From: Candidatus Poseidonia sp.
GTDB lineage: Archaea > Thermoplasmatota > Poseidoniia > Poseidoniales > Poseidoniaceae
Length of the DNA: 33,205 nucleotides
Assembly: GCA_016778305.1 (NCBI GenBank)
Contig: JADHPT010000016.1
Coordinates: forward strand, 1 to 33,205
Reading direction: 5' to 3'
The notes below the pieces were generated by a model. The model did no database searches, was not told the origin of the DNA, and saw only the letters and a list, made by a program, of their open reading frames with translations. How positions within the stretch are numbered: the stretch's first letter is position 1; each line of letters starts with the position of its first letter. The position numbers and the translations under genes are program-made. Positions 1 through 9,700 of the stretch are shown one piece after another.

Positions 1-1
1 G

Positions 2-3001
2 TGGTACATGCCCTTCACGGCGGAAACTGAAGTTACAGGTTCCTCCGATTACTTTGACCCCTCCGAATTTGACTCGGAAGAAGATGAAAACAATTCCTGG
101 CAGGTCATCAAGAACGAGGCTCCTGTTGAAGACGGGGCGAGCCCACAATACTCGGGTTGTGACGATTCATACAAGATTGCAGAGTGGAATGAAACCGGGG
201 TAAATACCGGATTTAACTGGTACTGCCCAGCGGTGCGGGGGAGCGTATGGAATCGCATCATCAACTCAGCTGGATTTACCATCGACTGGATTCTCAAAAC
301 CTACAATCCTGCGGATTCCAACAGCGTAACGCCTGGTTCTTTCCCGGGCGGACGAAATACCGAGATTGAGGTTTACACAGCATATTCTGCAACGCTACCC
401 GATTCAATGGAGCAAATCTCGATTGATTATTCCGTCGCTGGCTCGCCATCCATCCCGATCAAAAATACAAACCTCCAGCTGAGGTATGAAATTGCAGATA
501 CGATTCTCAATCCGACTACGGACAATAACGGGCTCGCCCAGGTCCCACTCAACGTTTCCTCTGAGGTTGATGATACGCCAAGCAGTGACGACCACACCAG
601 CAACGGCGTGGTGGTATATGACCCAGCCAACAAAATCGTTGGTGCCACGACCGTCGTTGTCGACTTGAGCGTGGTTGGTATCGACCTCGTAGCCCAGGCG
701 AATTCGGCCATCGTTGAACGAAGCAGAGGCGGCGTAACAACAACCCTTAGTTCGTCGATTGGATTCAATGCACTCCCTGGCGATACCATTTCATTCTCGC
801 TCCCCGCTCAAAATCGTGGAGTACTGACTTCTCCACCCACCTACATGGAAATCCAGACGCCCGATGAGTCGACCGTCCGTGCTGTGATTCCAGCCATTGA
901 ACCTTATAGCGAGCAGCGTGTTGTGGTCAATTGGTCGGTCCCTGAAACCTTGGCTGTCGGGTTCAAGACCATGCAATTCACCGTTGACCCCGACCAAAAT
1001 GTAACCGCTGATGCGAATCGTAGCAATAACGATGCAACACTCACAATCTTCATCGGACGTTCACCCACAGGAAATTTGGTGGTTGATGAGGGCAAATACA
1101 CCTTTGAGAACGTCACCTTAAACGCTACTGCGAGCTTTGACGAAGACGGAGGTTCAGTCGATTGTGTCTTCGAAATTGAATCACGCATTGGCCTGGTTGA
1201 CATCATTGAAGCACCCGGTTGCTGGACTCAGTGGAATTGGTCAAACAGTGGCTCATGGACGGTAAAGGTCCTCGTCGTGGACGAGGAATTGGATACCGAC
1301 GAAGTCGAGATGGAAGTCACCGTCCTCAATCGGCCACCAGCGTTCAATCTGACGCACCCCGAATCGGTCTTTGTTGAATCCACCGTCACCGTTGAGGCCA
1401 TTGAGATTCTTGACATTGACACATCCTCGCCCTCCGGCCAACAAGTGTCCATAGCGTGGCCAACCCTCGACTGCAACGAGGGTTTGACACAACCTACCTG
1501 CACCTTCACACCGATGTTCGAGGGGGCCGTGAACATCACCGCCGTAGCGACAGACGATGATGGGGCCAAAACGACCGTCTACTCTTCCATCGATGTCCTC
1601 AACATTGCTCCAACCTTGGACTATCCACAACTGTGGAAAGGTGGAGAAGAACTCCTTCTCGATGAGAACGGCACATGGCATCTGAATGAAGATGAGGTAG
1701 CCCTCTTGCGCGCTACAGCTACCGATTCGGCCAACGATGCTGGTACGCTCATCATCGAATGGCATCCATCTGCTGAAGATGAAAGTTGGACCATCACCAG
1801 TGTTGGCGTTAGTTCTTCAGAAGCCGTTTCTTGGCCGACGGCAGGGCCACATATCATCCAAGTACGCGCTATTGACGCAGACGGTGCGAGTTCTGACCCT
1901 CTCCAAGCCAACGTCATGATTCACAACGTTGCTCCAACCGTTACGGGTCTTCCGCAATTTGAAGCCGTTGATGAGGATGTAGATTACGACCTTTCAGTAA
2001 CGATTGAAGATACCGTATCGGACCAGAATTCCCTCGAGGTATGCTGGGACTTTGATCGCAATGTCGACGTTGACAACGATGGCGTTATGGACAATGACTG
2101 TGAAATGAAAGGCGAATCAGTCTCGAAGTCATGGCCGAATGTTGGTATGCAATGGATTACGGTGACCGTGACCGATGACGACGGTGAATACGCACAACAA
2201 TCAATGAACGTCAGCGTCATCAATAGAGCACCTCTCCCTGAAATCTCTTACCAAAACCTTGCTCTTGAAAATCTCACTGCGGGCGATAACCTCACAATCA
2301 GCGGATTTGAAACCATCGATTCTCCTAGCGACAAAGCCGTTCTCGCCTACCAGTGGGACGCATCTCATCTCGATACCGACCTCGATGGAGCGAAGGTCGG
2401 CGATGTCGATTACTCTGGACCAACATGGACGATTGAAAACCTTCCTGCTGGTACATGGACCATCGTTCTGACCGTCACCGATGACGATGGAGAATCTGGA
2501 CAAAGCGAGATCACGATTCTGGTCGCTGAGGCACCTGCTGAAGGCTTCTTTGAAGTGATCAGTGCTTCGGTTGGATCTACGACTGCAATGGTCATCGTTG
2601 TATTGGGCTTTGTGATTGTTGGACTCGTAGTCTTCCTGCTCTTTACACGCCAAAGCGGTTCAAAGGACGAGGACTTCTCTTCATTTGGACAACAGATGAG
2701 CAGCGGTTTGCCCGCTATGGAGGCGCCTCAGCCTGCTGAACCTGCAGCAGCGGCGCCTGCAGCCATTGCAGCAGCCCCAGCACCGGAACCCGCACCACAA
2801 CAGCCCTACAACAGCGGGCCTCCCTTGCCTGCGAGCGGATTGCCTGCGGGCTGGACAATGGAACAGTGGAATTACTACGGTGAGCAGTGGTTGGCCGCAA
2901 ATCAGCCTGCACCAGCCCCCGTTCAACCCATAGTTTCACAAACACCTCCCGCCCCTGCTTCAGACCAGTTGAGTTCTTTATTGGACGATTTGGATTTCTG
3001 A
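2..3001 (+). CDS. Large PKD/CARDB-repeat surface protein, membrane anchored (5' partial)
   Basis: The reading frame is open to the window edge and no signal peptide is visible, so the N-terminus lies upstream; residue numbers below count from the ATG at 8. The visible ~1000 residues are an extracellular stalk. A CARDB-like beta domain spans about 218-350. Several PKD/Ig-like repeats follow, with recurring boundary motifs NRPP, NIAPT, NVAPT and NRAP, and VTVTDDDGE-type strands. Asp-rich loops such as DVDNDGVMDND look like calcium-binding (TSP3/EF-hand-like) turns. A transmembrane helix lies at about 860-880. The cytoplasmic tail of ~120 residues is Ala/Pro-rich, carries an aromatic motif GWTMEQWNYYGEQWL at about 948-962, and ends in the acidic segment SLLDDLDF. 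The family role is adhesion or an envelope scaffold; the ligand is unknown. The stop lies 9 bp before the SepF-like gene, so co-transcription is likely. Confidence 0.85.
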   Translation, partial: WYMPFTAETEVTGSSDYFDPSEFDSEEDENNSWQVIKNEAPVEDGASPQYSGCDDSYKIAEWNETGVNTGFNWYCPAVRGSVWNRIINSAGFTIDWILKTYNPADSNSVTPGSFPGGRNTEIEVYTAYSATLPDSMEQISIDYSVAGSPSIPIKNTNLQLRYEIADTILNPTTDNNGLAQVPLNVSSEVDDTPSSDDHTSNGVVVYDPANKIVGATTVVVDLSVVGIDLVAQANSAIVERSRGGVTTTLSSSIGFNALPGDTISFSLPAQNRGVLTSPPTYMEIQTPDESTVRAVIPAIEPYSEQRVVVNWSVPETLAVGFKTMQFTVDPDQNVTADANRSNNDATLTIFIGRSPTGNLVVDEGKYTFENVTLNATASFDEDGGSVDCVFEIESRIGLVDIIEAPGCWTQWNWSNSGSWTVKVLVVDEELDTDEVEMEVTVLNRPPAFNLTHPESVFVESTVTVEAIEILDIDTSSPSGQQVSIAWPTLDCNEGLTQPTCTFTPMFEGAVNITAVATDDDGAKTTVYSSIDVLNIAPTLDYPQLWKGGEELLLDENGTWHLNEDEVALLRATATDSANDAGTLIIEWHPSAEDESWTITSVGVSSSEAVSWPTAGPHIIQVRAIDADGASSDPLQANVMIHNVAPTVTGLPQFEAVDEDVDYDLSVTIEDTVSDQNSLEVCWDFDRNVDVDNDGVMDNDCEMKGESVSKSWPNVGMQWITVTVTDDDGEYAQQSMNVSVINRAPLPEISYQNLALENLTAGDNLTISGFETIDSPSDKAVLAYQWDASHLDTDLDGAKVGDVDYSGPTWTIENLPAGTWTIVLTVTDDDGESGQSEITILVAEAPAEGFFEVISASVGSTTAMVIVVLGFVIVGLVVFLLFTRQSGSKDEDFSSFGQQMSSGLPAMEAPQPAEPAAAAPAAIAAAPAPEPAPQQPYNSGPPLPASGLPAGWTMEQWNYYGEQWLAANQPAPAPVQPIVSQTPPAPASDQLSSLLDDLDF

Positions 3002-3010
3002 GGCGAATGC

Positions 3011-3568
3011 ATGGTTAATTTGTGGCATTTTTTTGGACTTCCCGACCCTGAAGGAAACCCGCCTGTTCAACGACGTCAGGCTGCGGTCCCTGCAGATCAG
3101 CCTGTTGCTCTCAAAAGCACACTAACGGTCAATTCCGAAAGCAAACCAAGGCCAACTCCCGCCGTCACGCCCAACAGTGCCGGGCTGAGACCTGTCCCTC
3201 TTGGATGGACCGGACCCCTCACGCCCGATGGTGAACCATTTCACGACCTCGGCATGGTCAAATCCCCACCTTTACCCATCCCAACCCAGGCTCTCCGCTA
3301 CGTTGCGCCTGATGAAATGAAACGAATTCATAGCCAATCCATTCTCAAGCGAGTGATACAAGGGGATACCGTAATCGTAGATCTCCGCCCACTTGTCCAC
3401 ATGGACAGTCACCAAATGGCATGCAGAAGAGAACTCAAACACATGGGTGACCAGGCAGGGGTTGAGATTTTCGCACTTGATACAGAAGACAAATTGCTGA
3501 TGATCCCAGGTATTGACATCGTCGTTGACATGCAGAAGCGCGAATTAGGTTTGACGCCCTTGCTGTGA
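3011..3568 (+). CDS. sepF: SepF-like cell division protein (FtsZ membrane anchor)
   Basis: 185 residues. SepF anchors FtsZ to the membrane in FtsZ-containing archaea and in Gram-positive bacteria. The C-terminal 105-172 fits the SepF core: a beta strand GDTVIVDLRPL, a helix with RRELKHMGDQAG, a strand EIFALDTEDKLLMIPG, then a terminal strand. The first ten residues (MVNLWHFFGL) form a short hydrophobic/amphipathic stretch like the SepF membrane-targeting sequence. Residues ~15-100 are a Pro-rich disordered linker, as in other SepF proteins. A GAGG Shine-Dalgarno precedes the ATG at 3011. The gene follows the surface protein by 9 bp and is convergent with Maf, another protein historically linked to septation. 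The assignment rests on fold pattern and length, not on a strong signature motif, so it is probable, not certain. Confidence 0.55.
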   Translation: MVNLWHFFGLPDPEGNPPVQRRQAAVPADQPVALKSTLTVNSESKPRPTPAVTPNSAGLRPVPLGWTGPLTPDGEPFHDLGMVKSPPLPIPTQALRYVAPDEMKRIHSQSILKRVIQGDTVIVDLRPLVHMDSHQMACRRELKHMGDQAGVEIFALDTEDKLLMIPGIDIVVDMQKRELGLTPLL

Positions 3569-3570
3569 CT

Positions 3571-4140
3571 TTAGAGCAGTGTGGCGAGTGCCTCAAGGTG
3601 CTCCAATGCACCTGAGGCAAGGCCGAGTACAACCGATTCTGAACCCTCGATAAGCGTAGCATGTTCACCCATAGTTCCATGCAGGTCATATCCTCCGGCT
3701 TTACCCTTCCAGGAGTCGGATTCAATGAGGTCAGAAAAAACCTCATCAGAGAATTCGGGAAAGGCCACGACTGCATGTTCACACCAGAAAGTCCATTCCC
3801 CGTTCCAATACAGTCCACTGGCAGTCCAAACTTGGTGATGGCGTCCTGAAAGTCGATGGAGCATCACCGCTGCATGTGCTTTACTGGTGGGTTTTCCAAT
3901 GCTTAAGGAATGGTCATCAGGGTCACTGATCATCGTATCTGCTACGAGGATGGCATCAAAATTCGTTGATTCATTGAGTGCCGCAGCCTTTCGCTTGCAA
4001 ATACTCAGGACTTGGGACTCGACCGTGCCCTTTGGTGGAGACTCATCAACTCCATCAAGGCCTTCTTGGTGCAGGAATGGATAGAGGGGGCGCAACATAG
4101 CGGCTCGGCGAGGTGAGGCTGAGGCCAACCAGAGGTTCAT
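3571..4140 (-). CDS. maf: Maf-family nucleoside triphosphate pyrophosphatase
   Basis: Maf proteins hydrolyse non-canonical or modified nucleoside triphosphates (dTTP/UTP or m7GTP type) to monophosphates, as a house-cleaning function. The 189-residue frame shows the family's motifs in order: LASASPRRAAML at 5-16, ILVADTMIS at 64-72, GKPTSKAHAAVMLHRLSG at 82-99, HHQVWTASG at 101-109, and SWKGKAGGYDLHGTMG at 143-158, followed by IEGSESVVLGL. I chose the ATG at 4140 because the protein then begins directly with the strand MNLWLASAS, and AAAGGAAG lies just upstream. An in-frame start at 4191 would add 17 residues with no family counterpart. The gene converges on the SepF-like gene with 2 bp between stops, and diverges from the KaiC-like gene. 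The substrate subclass cannot be told from the sequence alone. Confidence 0.9.
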   Translation of the reverse strand: MNLWLASASPRRAAMLRPLYPFLHQEGLDGVDESPPKGTVESQVLSICKRKAAALNESTNFDAILVADTMISDPDDHSLSIGKPTSKAHAAVMLHRLSGRHHQVWTASGLYWNGEWTFWCEHAVVAFPEFSDEVFSDLIESDSWKGKAGGYDLHGTMGEHATLIEGSESVVLGLASGALEHLEALATLL

Positions 4141-4239
4141 GCGTCTTCCTTTGAGCGGCGGGTCAAGGAGATTCCGCTTCATCATGAACAAGGGTGACCT
4201 TGAAGAATCGGAAGGTATAGCGGAACGTGAGTGAGCCGA
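4141..4239. promoter_or_regulatory. Divergent intergenic region, maf / KaiC-like gene
   Basis: These 99 bp separate two divergent genes, so both promoters should lie here. A weak TATA-like stretch (GGTATAGC, near 4214-4221) sits about 20-26 bp before the ATG at 4240. That is close to, but slightly short of, the usual archaeal TATA spacing. No clear inverted repeat was seen. Confidence 0.3.
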
Positions 4240-4959
4240 ATGTCAACCTTGGAACGAATCCCTACCCACATCGAAGGCCTGGATGAAAACATGCAGGGAG
4301 GCATCCCCCAAGGCCACATCAGTATCGTTGCTGGTTCCTCGGGTGCCATGAAGTCAAGTCTGACCTTCTCAATGCTCTACAATGCCGTCCTGTATGGTGA
4401 AACCAGTGGAATCTACGTGACGCTTGAACAAGGGAAGGATTCGTTGCGCTCGCACATGGCGAACATGGGAATGAACGTTGACGACCCACGTGTTCGTAAC
4501 CGAATTGCTATCATTGATTTGGCCGACCTTCGCGTGCAACTTGACGAACAGGGCATGAGCAACAGAGTTGACTGGATGGGCCAGCTCATCAAACAGTTGA
4601 CGTCCTACCGCCAATCCATTGGCTTTGAACTCCTCGTCTTCGACTCACTTGGCGCCTTTTTCACATTGACCAAGATGGAGAACCCCCGAGATGAAATTTT
4701 TCGCCTCTTTGAAGCAGTACGACGCTTGGAGCTAACCTCCTTCTTCATCTGCGAAATGACGGGAGAAGATCACAAACAATTTGGCGAATACGGTGTAGAA
4801 GATTATCTTTCAGACGGCGTTGTTCACCTCGTCATGGAACGCCACGGTGACGACGTCATGCGTAAACTCGGCATAGTCAAGATGCGCCACACCAATCACA
4901 TTTTGGGTTACAAACCATTTGCATGGAAACCTGAAGAACAGCGCTTCACAATTCTTTGA
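4240..4959 (+). CDS. Single-domain KaiC-like RecA-superfamily ATPase
   Basis: About 239 residues from the ATG at 4240; a GTG at 4231 is an alternative three codons upstream. GTGA elements lie 5-10 bases before the ATG and fit a Shine-Dalgarno. The N-terminal pattern ERIPTHIEGLDENMQGGIPQGHISIVAG is the KaiC/RadA-type entry to the P-loop. The P-loop reads GSSGAMKSS instead of GxxxxGK[ST], so the glycine before the lysine is a methionine. The strand YVTLEQ replaces the KaiC-typical acidic pair (EE) with EQ. Walker B is ELLVFDSLG. The C-terminus VKMRHTNHILGYKPFAW matches the KaiC pattern of a beta strand followed by a terminal extension. Single-domain KaiC-like proteins are common in archaea and are generally thought to be signalling switches; the partner here is unknown. 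Its stop is 1 bp from the convergent glmS stop. Confidence 0.8.
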   Translation: MSTLERIPTHIEGLDENMQGGIPQGHISIVAGSSGAMKSSLTFSMLYNAVLYGETSGIYVTLEQGKDSLRSHMANMGMNVDDPRVRNRIAIIDLADLRVQLDEQGMSNRVDWMGQLIKQLTSYRQSIGFELLVFDSLGAFFTLTKMENPRDEIFRLFEAVRRLELTSFFICEMTGEDHKQFGEYGVEDYLSDGVVHLVMERHGDDVMRKLGIVKMRHTNHILGYKPFAWKPEEQRFTIL

Positions 4960-4960
4960 A

Positions 4961-6784
4961 TCACTCGACGGTCACTGACTTGGCGAGGTTTCGAGGGCGG
5001 TCAACGTCTTTACCCAAATGCAATGCCGTTGAATAGGCAATCAGTTGAAGTGGTACCACCGTCAATAAGGGCGTTAACCACGGATGAATGCGTGGAACGG
5101 GGATCGAAACATCACCTTCTGATGCAATGATGTCGCCTTCTTCGTGAATGAGAATAATTTTCGCACCTCGAGCCCGACATTCGTGCAATGCGGAGAGGGT
5201 TTTTTCTTTCAAGTGGTCGTTGGGGGCAACGATAACGACCGGACTGCCCTCCTCTAACAGGGCAATTGGTCCGTGTTTCATCTCGCCAGCGGGGTAGGCT
5301 AGACACGGAATATATGCCAATTCCATGAGTTTCAAAGCACCTTCTTTTGCGACCGGTGCGGAGAGTCCACGGCCCAAGAAAAGTACCGATTTAGCATCGG
5401 CAAGAAGAGCCACTGCTTCATCGATGGGCCCTGGGTTCTCAAAATAAGATTCCATCAAATGAGGCGCCTGTTGAAGATGCTCAATGATTTCTCGACCTTT
5501 GGCCTTCGAGAGGTGGCGGGTCCTTCCCAATTGGGTTGCAAAGATGGTTAGGGCTGCTACCATGTTCGTGAAGGCCTTGGTTGAGGCCACGGATTGTTCG
5601 GGCCCTGAATGGATGTAAACGCCTTGACCACAAAGCCTCGCGATGGTAGACCCAACGACATTGACGACACCAAATACCTGCCCGCCCTTGAGTTTAATTT
5701 CCTTCACTGCTGAAATTGTGTCTGCAGTTTCTCCAGATTGTGACACTGCGAGATAGATGGCTTTTGGATTGATGACTGGGTCGTTGTTTCGGAATTCACT
5801 GGAGATATGTGTCACTGCAGGGATACGTGCCATTTTTTCAATCAACATTTGGCCAATTTCAGCGGCGAAATTTGCTGTCCCACAACCGAGCAATCTGACA
5901 TGTGGGGCTTGAACCATGGTTGAATGACCCAAACGCATCCCGCCCAAACGGCCCGAACCCATCTCTCTGTCAACACGACCTGCGATGCAATGACGAAGCG
6001 CTTCAGGTTGTTCATAGATTTCCTTGTGCATGAAATGAGGCGAGTCACCAAGGTCGGATTCCGACCACGAATCTTCCAGTACCGTGACCGTCGGGTCGAC
6101 CGAATGGCCTTTTCGAGTCACCATTTTCATGGAGTCACGTGTGAGGATTGCAAGGTCTCCGTCTTCCATGTACACCACCCGTTGGGTATGAGCAGAGAGG
6201 GGATGAGGGTCACTTGAAACGAACATTTCCCCATCGCCTTGGCCGATGATGAGAGGTGAACCATTGCGAGCACAGATCAAGAGATCATGGTCAACAAAAA
6301 GAATGGACAATCCCCATGTACCACGAGCGAGGGCGAGCGTTCGCTCTACTGCTTCTTGAGGAGTAGCCCCCCCAGCGAGTTCAATGCTCATCAAGTGGAC
6401 GAGAACCTCAGAGTCCGTTTGTCCAACACACTCGATACCGTGAGATTGGACACGACGATGAAGTGATCTGAAATTCTCAATAATTCCATTGTGCACAAGA
6501 TGAATCTTACCGTCGTGAGAAGCATGTGGATGGGTGTTCACGAAGGTAACCCCGCCGTGGGTTGCCCACCGTGTATGAGCGATCCCCATCGTACCAGGAA
6601 CGTCTTCGGGCAAGACCGAATGAAGCTCTTGGACCTTTCCAACGGTTTTGTGAACCGTAATCTTGTCACCATCATGAATAGCGACCCCGGTTGAATCATA
6701 GCCACGATATTCTAGGCGGCGTAGGCCTTCAACCAATACAGGAAGAGCTGATCGTTTTCCAATGTACCCGAAAATGCCACACAT
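4961..6784 (-). CDS. glmS: Glutamine--fructose-6-phosphate aminotransferase (isomerizing)
   Basis: GlmS makes glucosamine-6-phosphate from fructose-6-phosphate and glutamine, the entry step to UDP-GlcNAc and other amino sugars. The 607-residue length is normal for the family. The N-terminal class II glutamine amidotransferase domain begins MCGIFGYIG, giving the Cys nucleophile after Met removal. It continues with HTRWATHGG and HNGIIENF. Two SIS sugar-isomerase domains follow, with SQSGETADT, SVASTKAFTNM and KEGALKLMELAYIP. The C-terminus DVDRPRNLAKSVTVE closes the synthase active site in the family. The gene lies 9 bp downstream of the giant subtilase on the same strand, so it probably shares that transcript. 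The product would feed the surface glycan pathway suggested by the glycosyltransferases near 18-21 kb; that link is inference. Confidence 0.97.
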   Translation of the reverse strand: MCGIFGYIGKRSALPVLVEGLRRLEYRGYDSTGVAIHDGDKITVHKTVGKVQELHSVLPEDVPGTMGIAHTRWATHGGVTFVNTHPHASHDGKIHLVHNGIIENFRSLHRRVQSHGIECVGQTDSEVLVHLMSIELAGGATPQEAVERTLALARGTWGLSILFVDHDLLICARNGSPLIIGQGDGEMFVSSDPHPLSAHTQRVVYMEDGDLAILTRDSMKMVTRKGHSVDPTVTVLEDSWSESDLGDSPHFMHKEIYEQPEALRHCIAGRVDREMGSGRLGGMRLGHSTMVQAPHVRLLGCGTANFAAEIGQMLIEKMARIPAVTHISSEFRNNDPVINPKAIYLAVSQSGETADTISAVKEIKLKGGQVFGVVNVVGSTIARLCGQGVYIHSGPEQSVASTKAFTNMVAALTIFATQLGRTRHLSKAKGREIIEHLQQAPHLMESYFENPGPIDEAVALLADAKSVLFLGRGLSAPVAKEGALKLMELAYIPCLAYPAGEMKHGPIALLEEGSPVVIVAPNDHLKEKTLSALHECRARGAKIILIHEEGDIIASEGDVSIPVPRIHPWLTPLLTVVPLQLIAYSTALHLGKDVDRPRNLAKSVTVE

Positions 6785-6793
6785 ATCTCTTCC

Positions 6794-9700
6794 TCACAAA
6801 TCAAAGTCAGCGCCACATACGGGGCAATTGATGCGCTTGAGCATCAAATCCTTCACGCTAAAACTCGCTTGGCATGATGGGCATTGAGCATCACGCTTCA
6901 AATCTGGAAGGGGCAAGGGAACGGGTTGAATTGGAGTTGTTGGAAGAGGAATGCCTTGGAGGGGTGGCAGTTGTCCAGGCAAGGGAAGAGGAGGGAGCCC
7001 TTGCTGAAGAGCAGCAGCCATTTCGCCCATTTCTCGCTGCTGCTTACGTTGCATGCGGCGTTCAAGACGTGCGTTTGCTTCACCGTCCTCAAATTTCTTT
7101 TCGAGTTCTTCAGCGAGGGTCTCTTCCTCTTCAACGATCACCGCTACTGCAGACTCACTGACGGTCAGTTCATCTTCACTCTCATCTATCAGGAGAAGAG
7201 GACCTTGGTCTAATTCAATATCGACCATGATTTCCACGCCGTCTCTTTCCTCTGAAAGAACGGCTTCCATTCCCTCAAGTTCTGTATGGGAGCGCCGAAC
7301 ACTCACAATCACAAAGAGAAGGAAGGATACGAAGATGACCGCCATGATACCCAATAAACGAATCTTGAATTCATCAGAATCTCCGGGGAGGTACTCAAGA
7401 AGTGTTTCGAAGGGGCCGGGTGACTCTATGACGTCTTGGGAGCCGCCCAAGGAGACCACCTTGCTGAGCGAATAAGACCCAGCAGGCGTCATGGTACATA
7501 CGACGGTATCATCCTCCATCATCCCGATGCCGAACGTATATCCTTCAAAGAGCATGTTCGAGAGACCAGGGGTTGCTTCTCCATCTTCATTTGCAATAAG
7601 GCCCATTCGGGATACCGGCCCGTAGACGTTAATCTCGTCGTGATAGAGGTACACCCCGCCCTCTTGATAGGACAAAGCGATGGTACTCACACCTGGAGTA
7701 GAGGTGCGAATCACGTTGTCATTTGACCAAATGGAATCAGTTGAAATGCTGGCGACGCTTGCAGTTTTTCCTTGCCCCTCAATCCAAGCCCCAATCAATC
7801 TGTCCGAGTCATCATCGACAAGGACATTGAGTTGCGGTGAAGTGGCCTCATCACCGATCGAATACTGGAAACTCCAGGAGGGCTCGTTCAATACACCATG
7901 CGTATACATCAGCCCGACGCGCTCCACTCCCGTGACGTCATCCCTGTATTCTTGATAGAAGATGTGCAAGTATTCTTCGCCCAAGCCAATAGCAAGCGGT
8001 TGGGCATCTGCAGGTTGAATGTCAATGTCTACCAGGACTGTCAAAGCGTTGCCCCAAGAAGCGCCCCGGTCAGGCGTGGGCGAAGAGATGACAAAAATGG
8101 ATGTTAGATCCTGCCAAGATCCACCCGTCGAAAGATCTCGATGGTATCCGGCGAGAACCATGGTTCCGTCGTACTGATCGAAGGTAAAGCCGTAATAGGA
8201 ACCTTCTGAGAGCTTGAGTGCAGGCATGTGATAGTGCTTCGGAGTGGTTTTCCCAGCAGCCGAAATCGAGGTCATTGCGATATCGGTCAGGACATATCCT
8301 TCGAGGCTCAATGTGCGGCGCGTCCAAGCAAGTTGAACAAGTCCGTCATCACGTTCATGAACGGCGAGTTCTCCACCCCATGATTCTTCGATGACAACAC
8401 CCCCTGGCATGCTGAGGGTCGAGGTGATGGTCCGAGCGTGCAGCTCACCGTCGATGGTTGTGAAAAGAAGCCCTCCGTCGTCAAGTCCAACAAATTCCAC
8501 TGGGGTTTCACCCGTTGCCAACGAGATGGGGACTTTGGATCCCACATACAAATCAACCACGGTCACGTTGAATCGTAATTGACTGTGTTCGAGTTCAACA
8601 CCTGACCCGCTCAGCACCGCTCTGTAGGCGGTATGGCCCGGTTCGTATACCACGTCTGCAAACTTGGTGAATGCATAACCCGACGTCGTACTTGAGCCGG
8701 GGACGAGGTTGATGCCTCGATCATCAAGGCGGGTCCAACTGCCCACATCATCGAGCCATCGTTCAAGTCCAATATTGAGACTCGTAGCGTCGGTTTGGCC
8801 GAGGTTGTCCAGCCTGATTTGGATGTCAAAGGGCGCCCCTGGAGTAGGTATTTCAGGCTGGGTTCGGGAAGAACCGGCTAAGAAACGGAGCATGGGTTCA
8901 ACGGGACGGGGGTCGATTTGGAAACTGAAGGTGTAGGCGTTGTTGTCTCTATCAGCATCTTCGTATTGTTGGGACGGATCAAGAGACAAGGTGACGTCGT
9001 GAGTTCCTGCTTCAGTCGCCCACCAATACAAGGTAACTCGAACGCTCTCGCCCTCGTCGAGTGAAGTAATCTTGCCCTCCGAGGGATAGGTTGAGGAGTC
9101 ATCGCCAGGTCCATCGAGCCGTAGATAGACTTCGTTGGCCCTAAGATCACCAATGTTGCGGACGCCAAAACGAACTTCCAATATCGTTCCAGCAACAGCG
9201 TTGTTGACCGGCAGGCCCGCATCGAAAACTTCAACCGAACCTGAAAAGGCAAAATCCGGTGCTGCTGGCAGGTTATCCACCTCGTAGGTTCGACGCAGAA
9301 CTTCGCTGGAAACCTCTGAAGCATTGATTGTTCGTACGCTGATTCGGTGAGAACCGTCTGCAACCGATGCCGAATCCCATGTGAAGGACCACGCTTGGGT
9401 TCCTTCATCCTGCTCTGAAAGTGTGTCGCCAAGTATCCAGTCGCCGTTGTTAATTTTGTATTCCACGCGGTCGTGTTCTGGGCCTTCAACAATTCCGCTG
9501 AAATCAACAAAACCAACCAGGTCAGTTCCGATACCGGGTTCTGAAATTGAGATGGACAAACGGGTAAGGTGAACGATTCGAACATCCACTGACGAGGCAT
9601 CTCCAGCGGCATTGAGTGCACGAGCATAGACCAAGGTGTAGGCTTCGTCTTCGTCAATCCAGTCATCATCGATGATGAGATCGTAATACCATTCTTCGAC

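Noticed and set aside
1253-1765. A 170-codon minus-strand frame opposite the PKD protein
   Set aside because: It is antisense to clear PKD repeats, with no recognisable domain.
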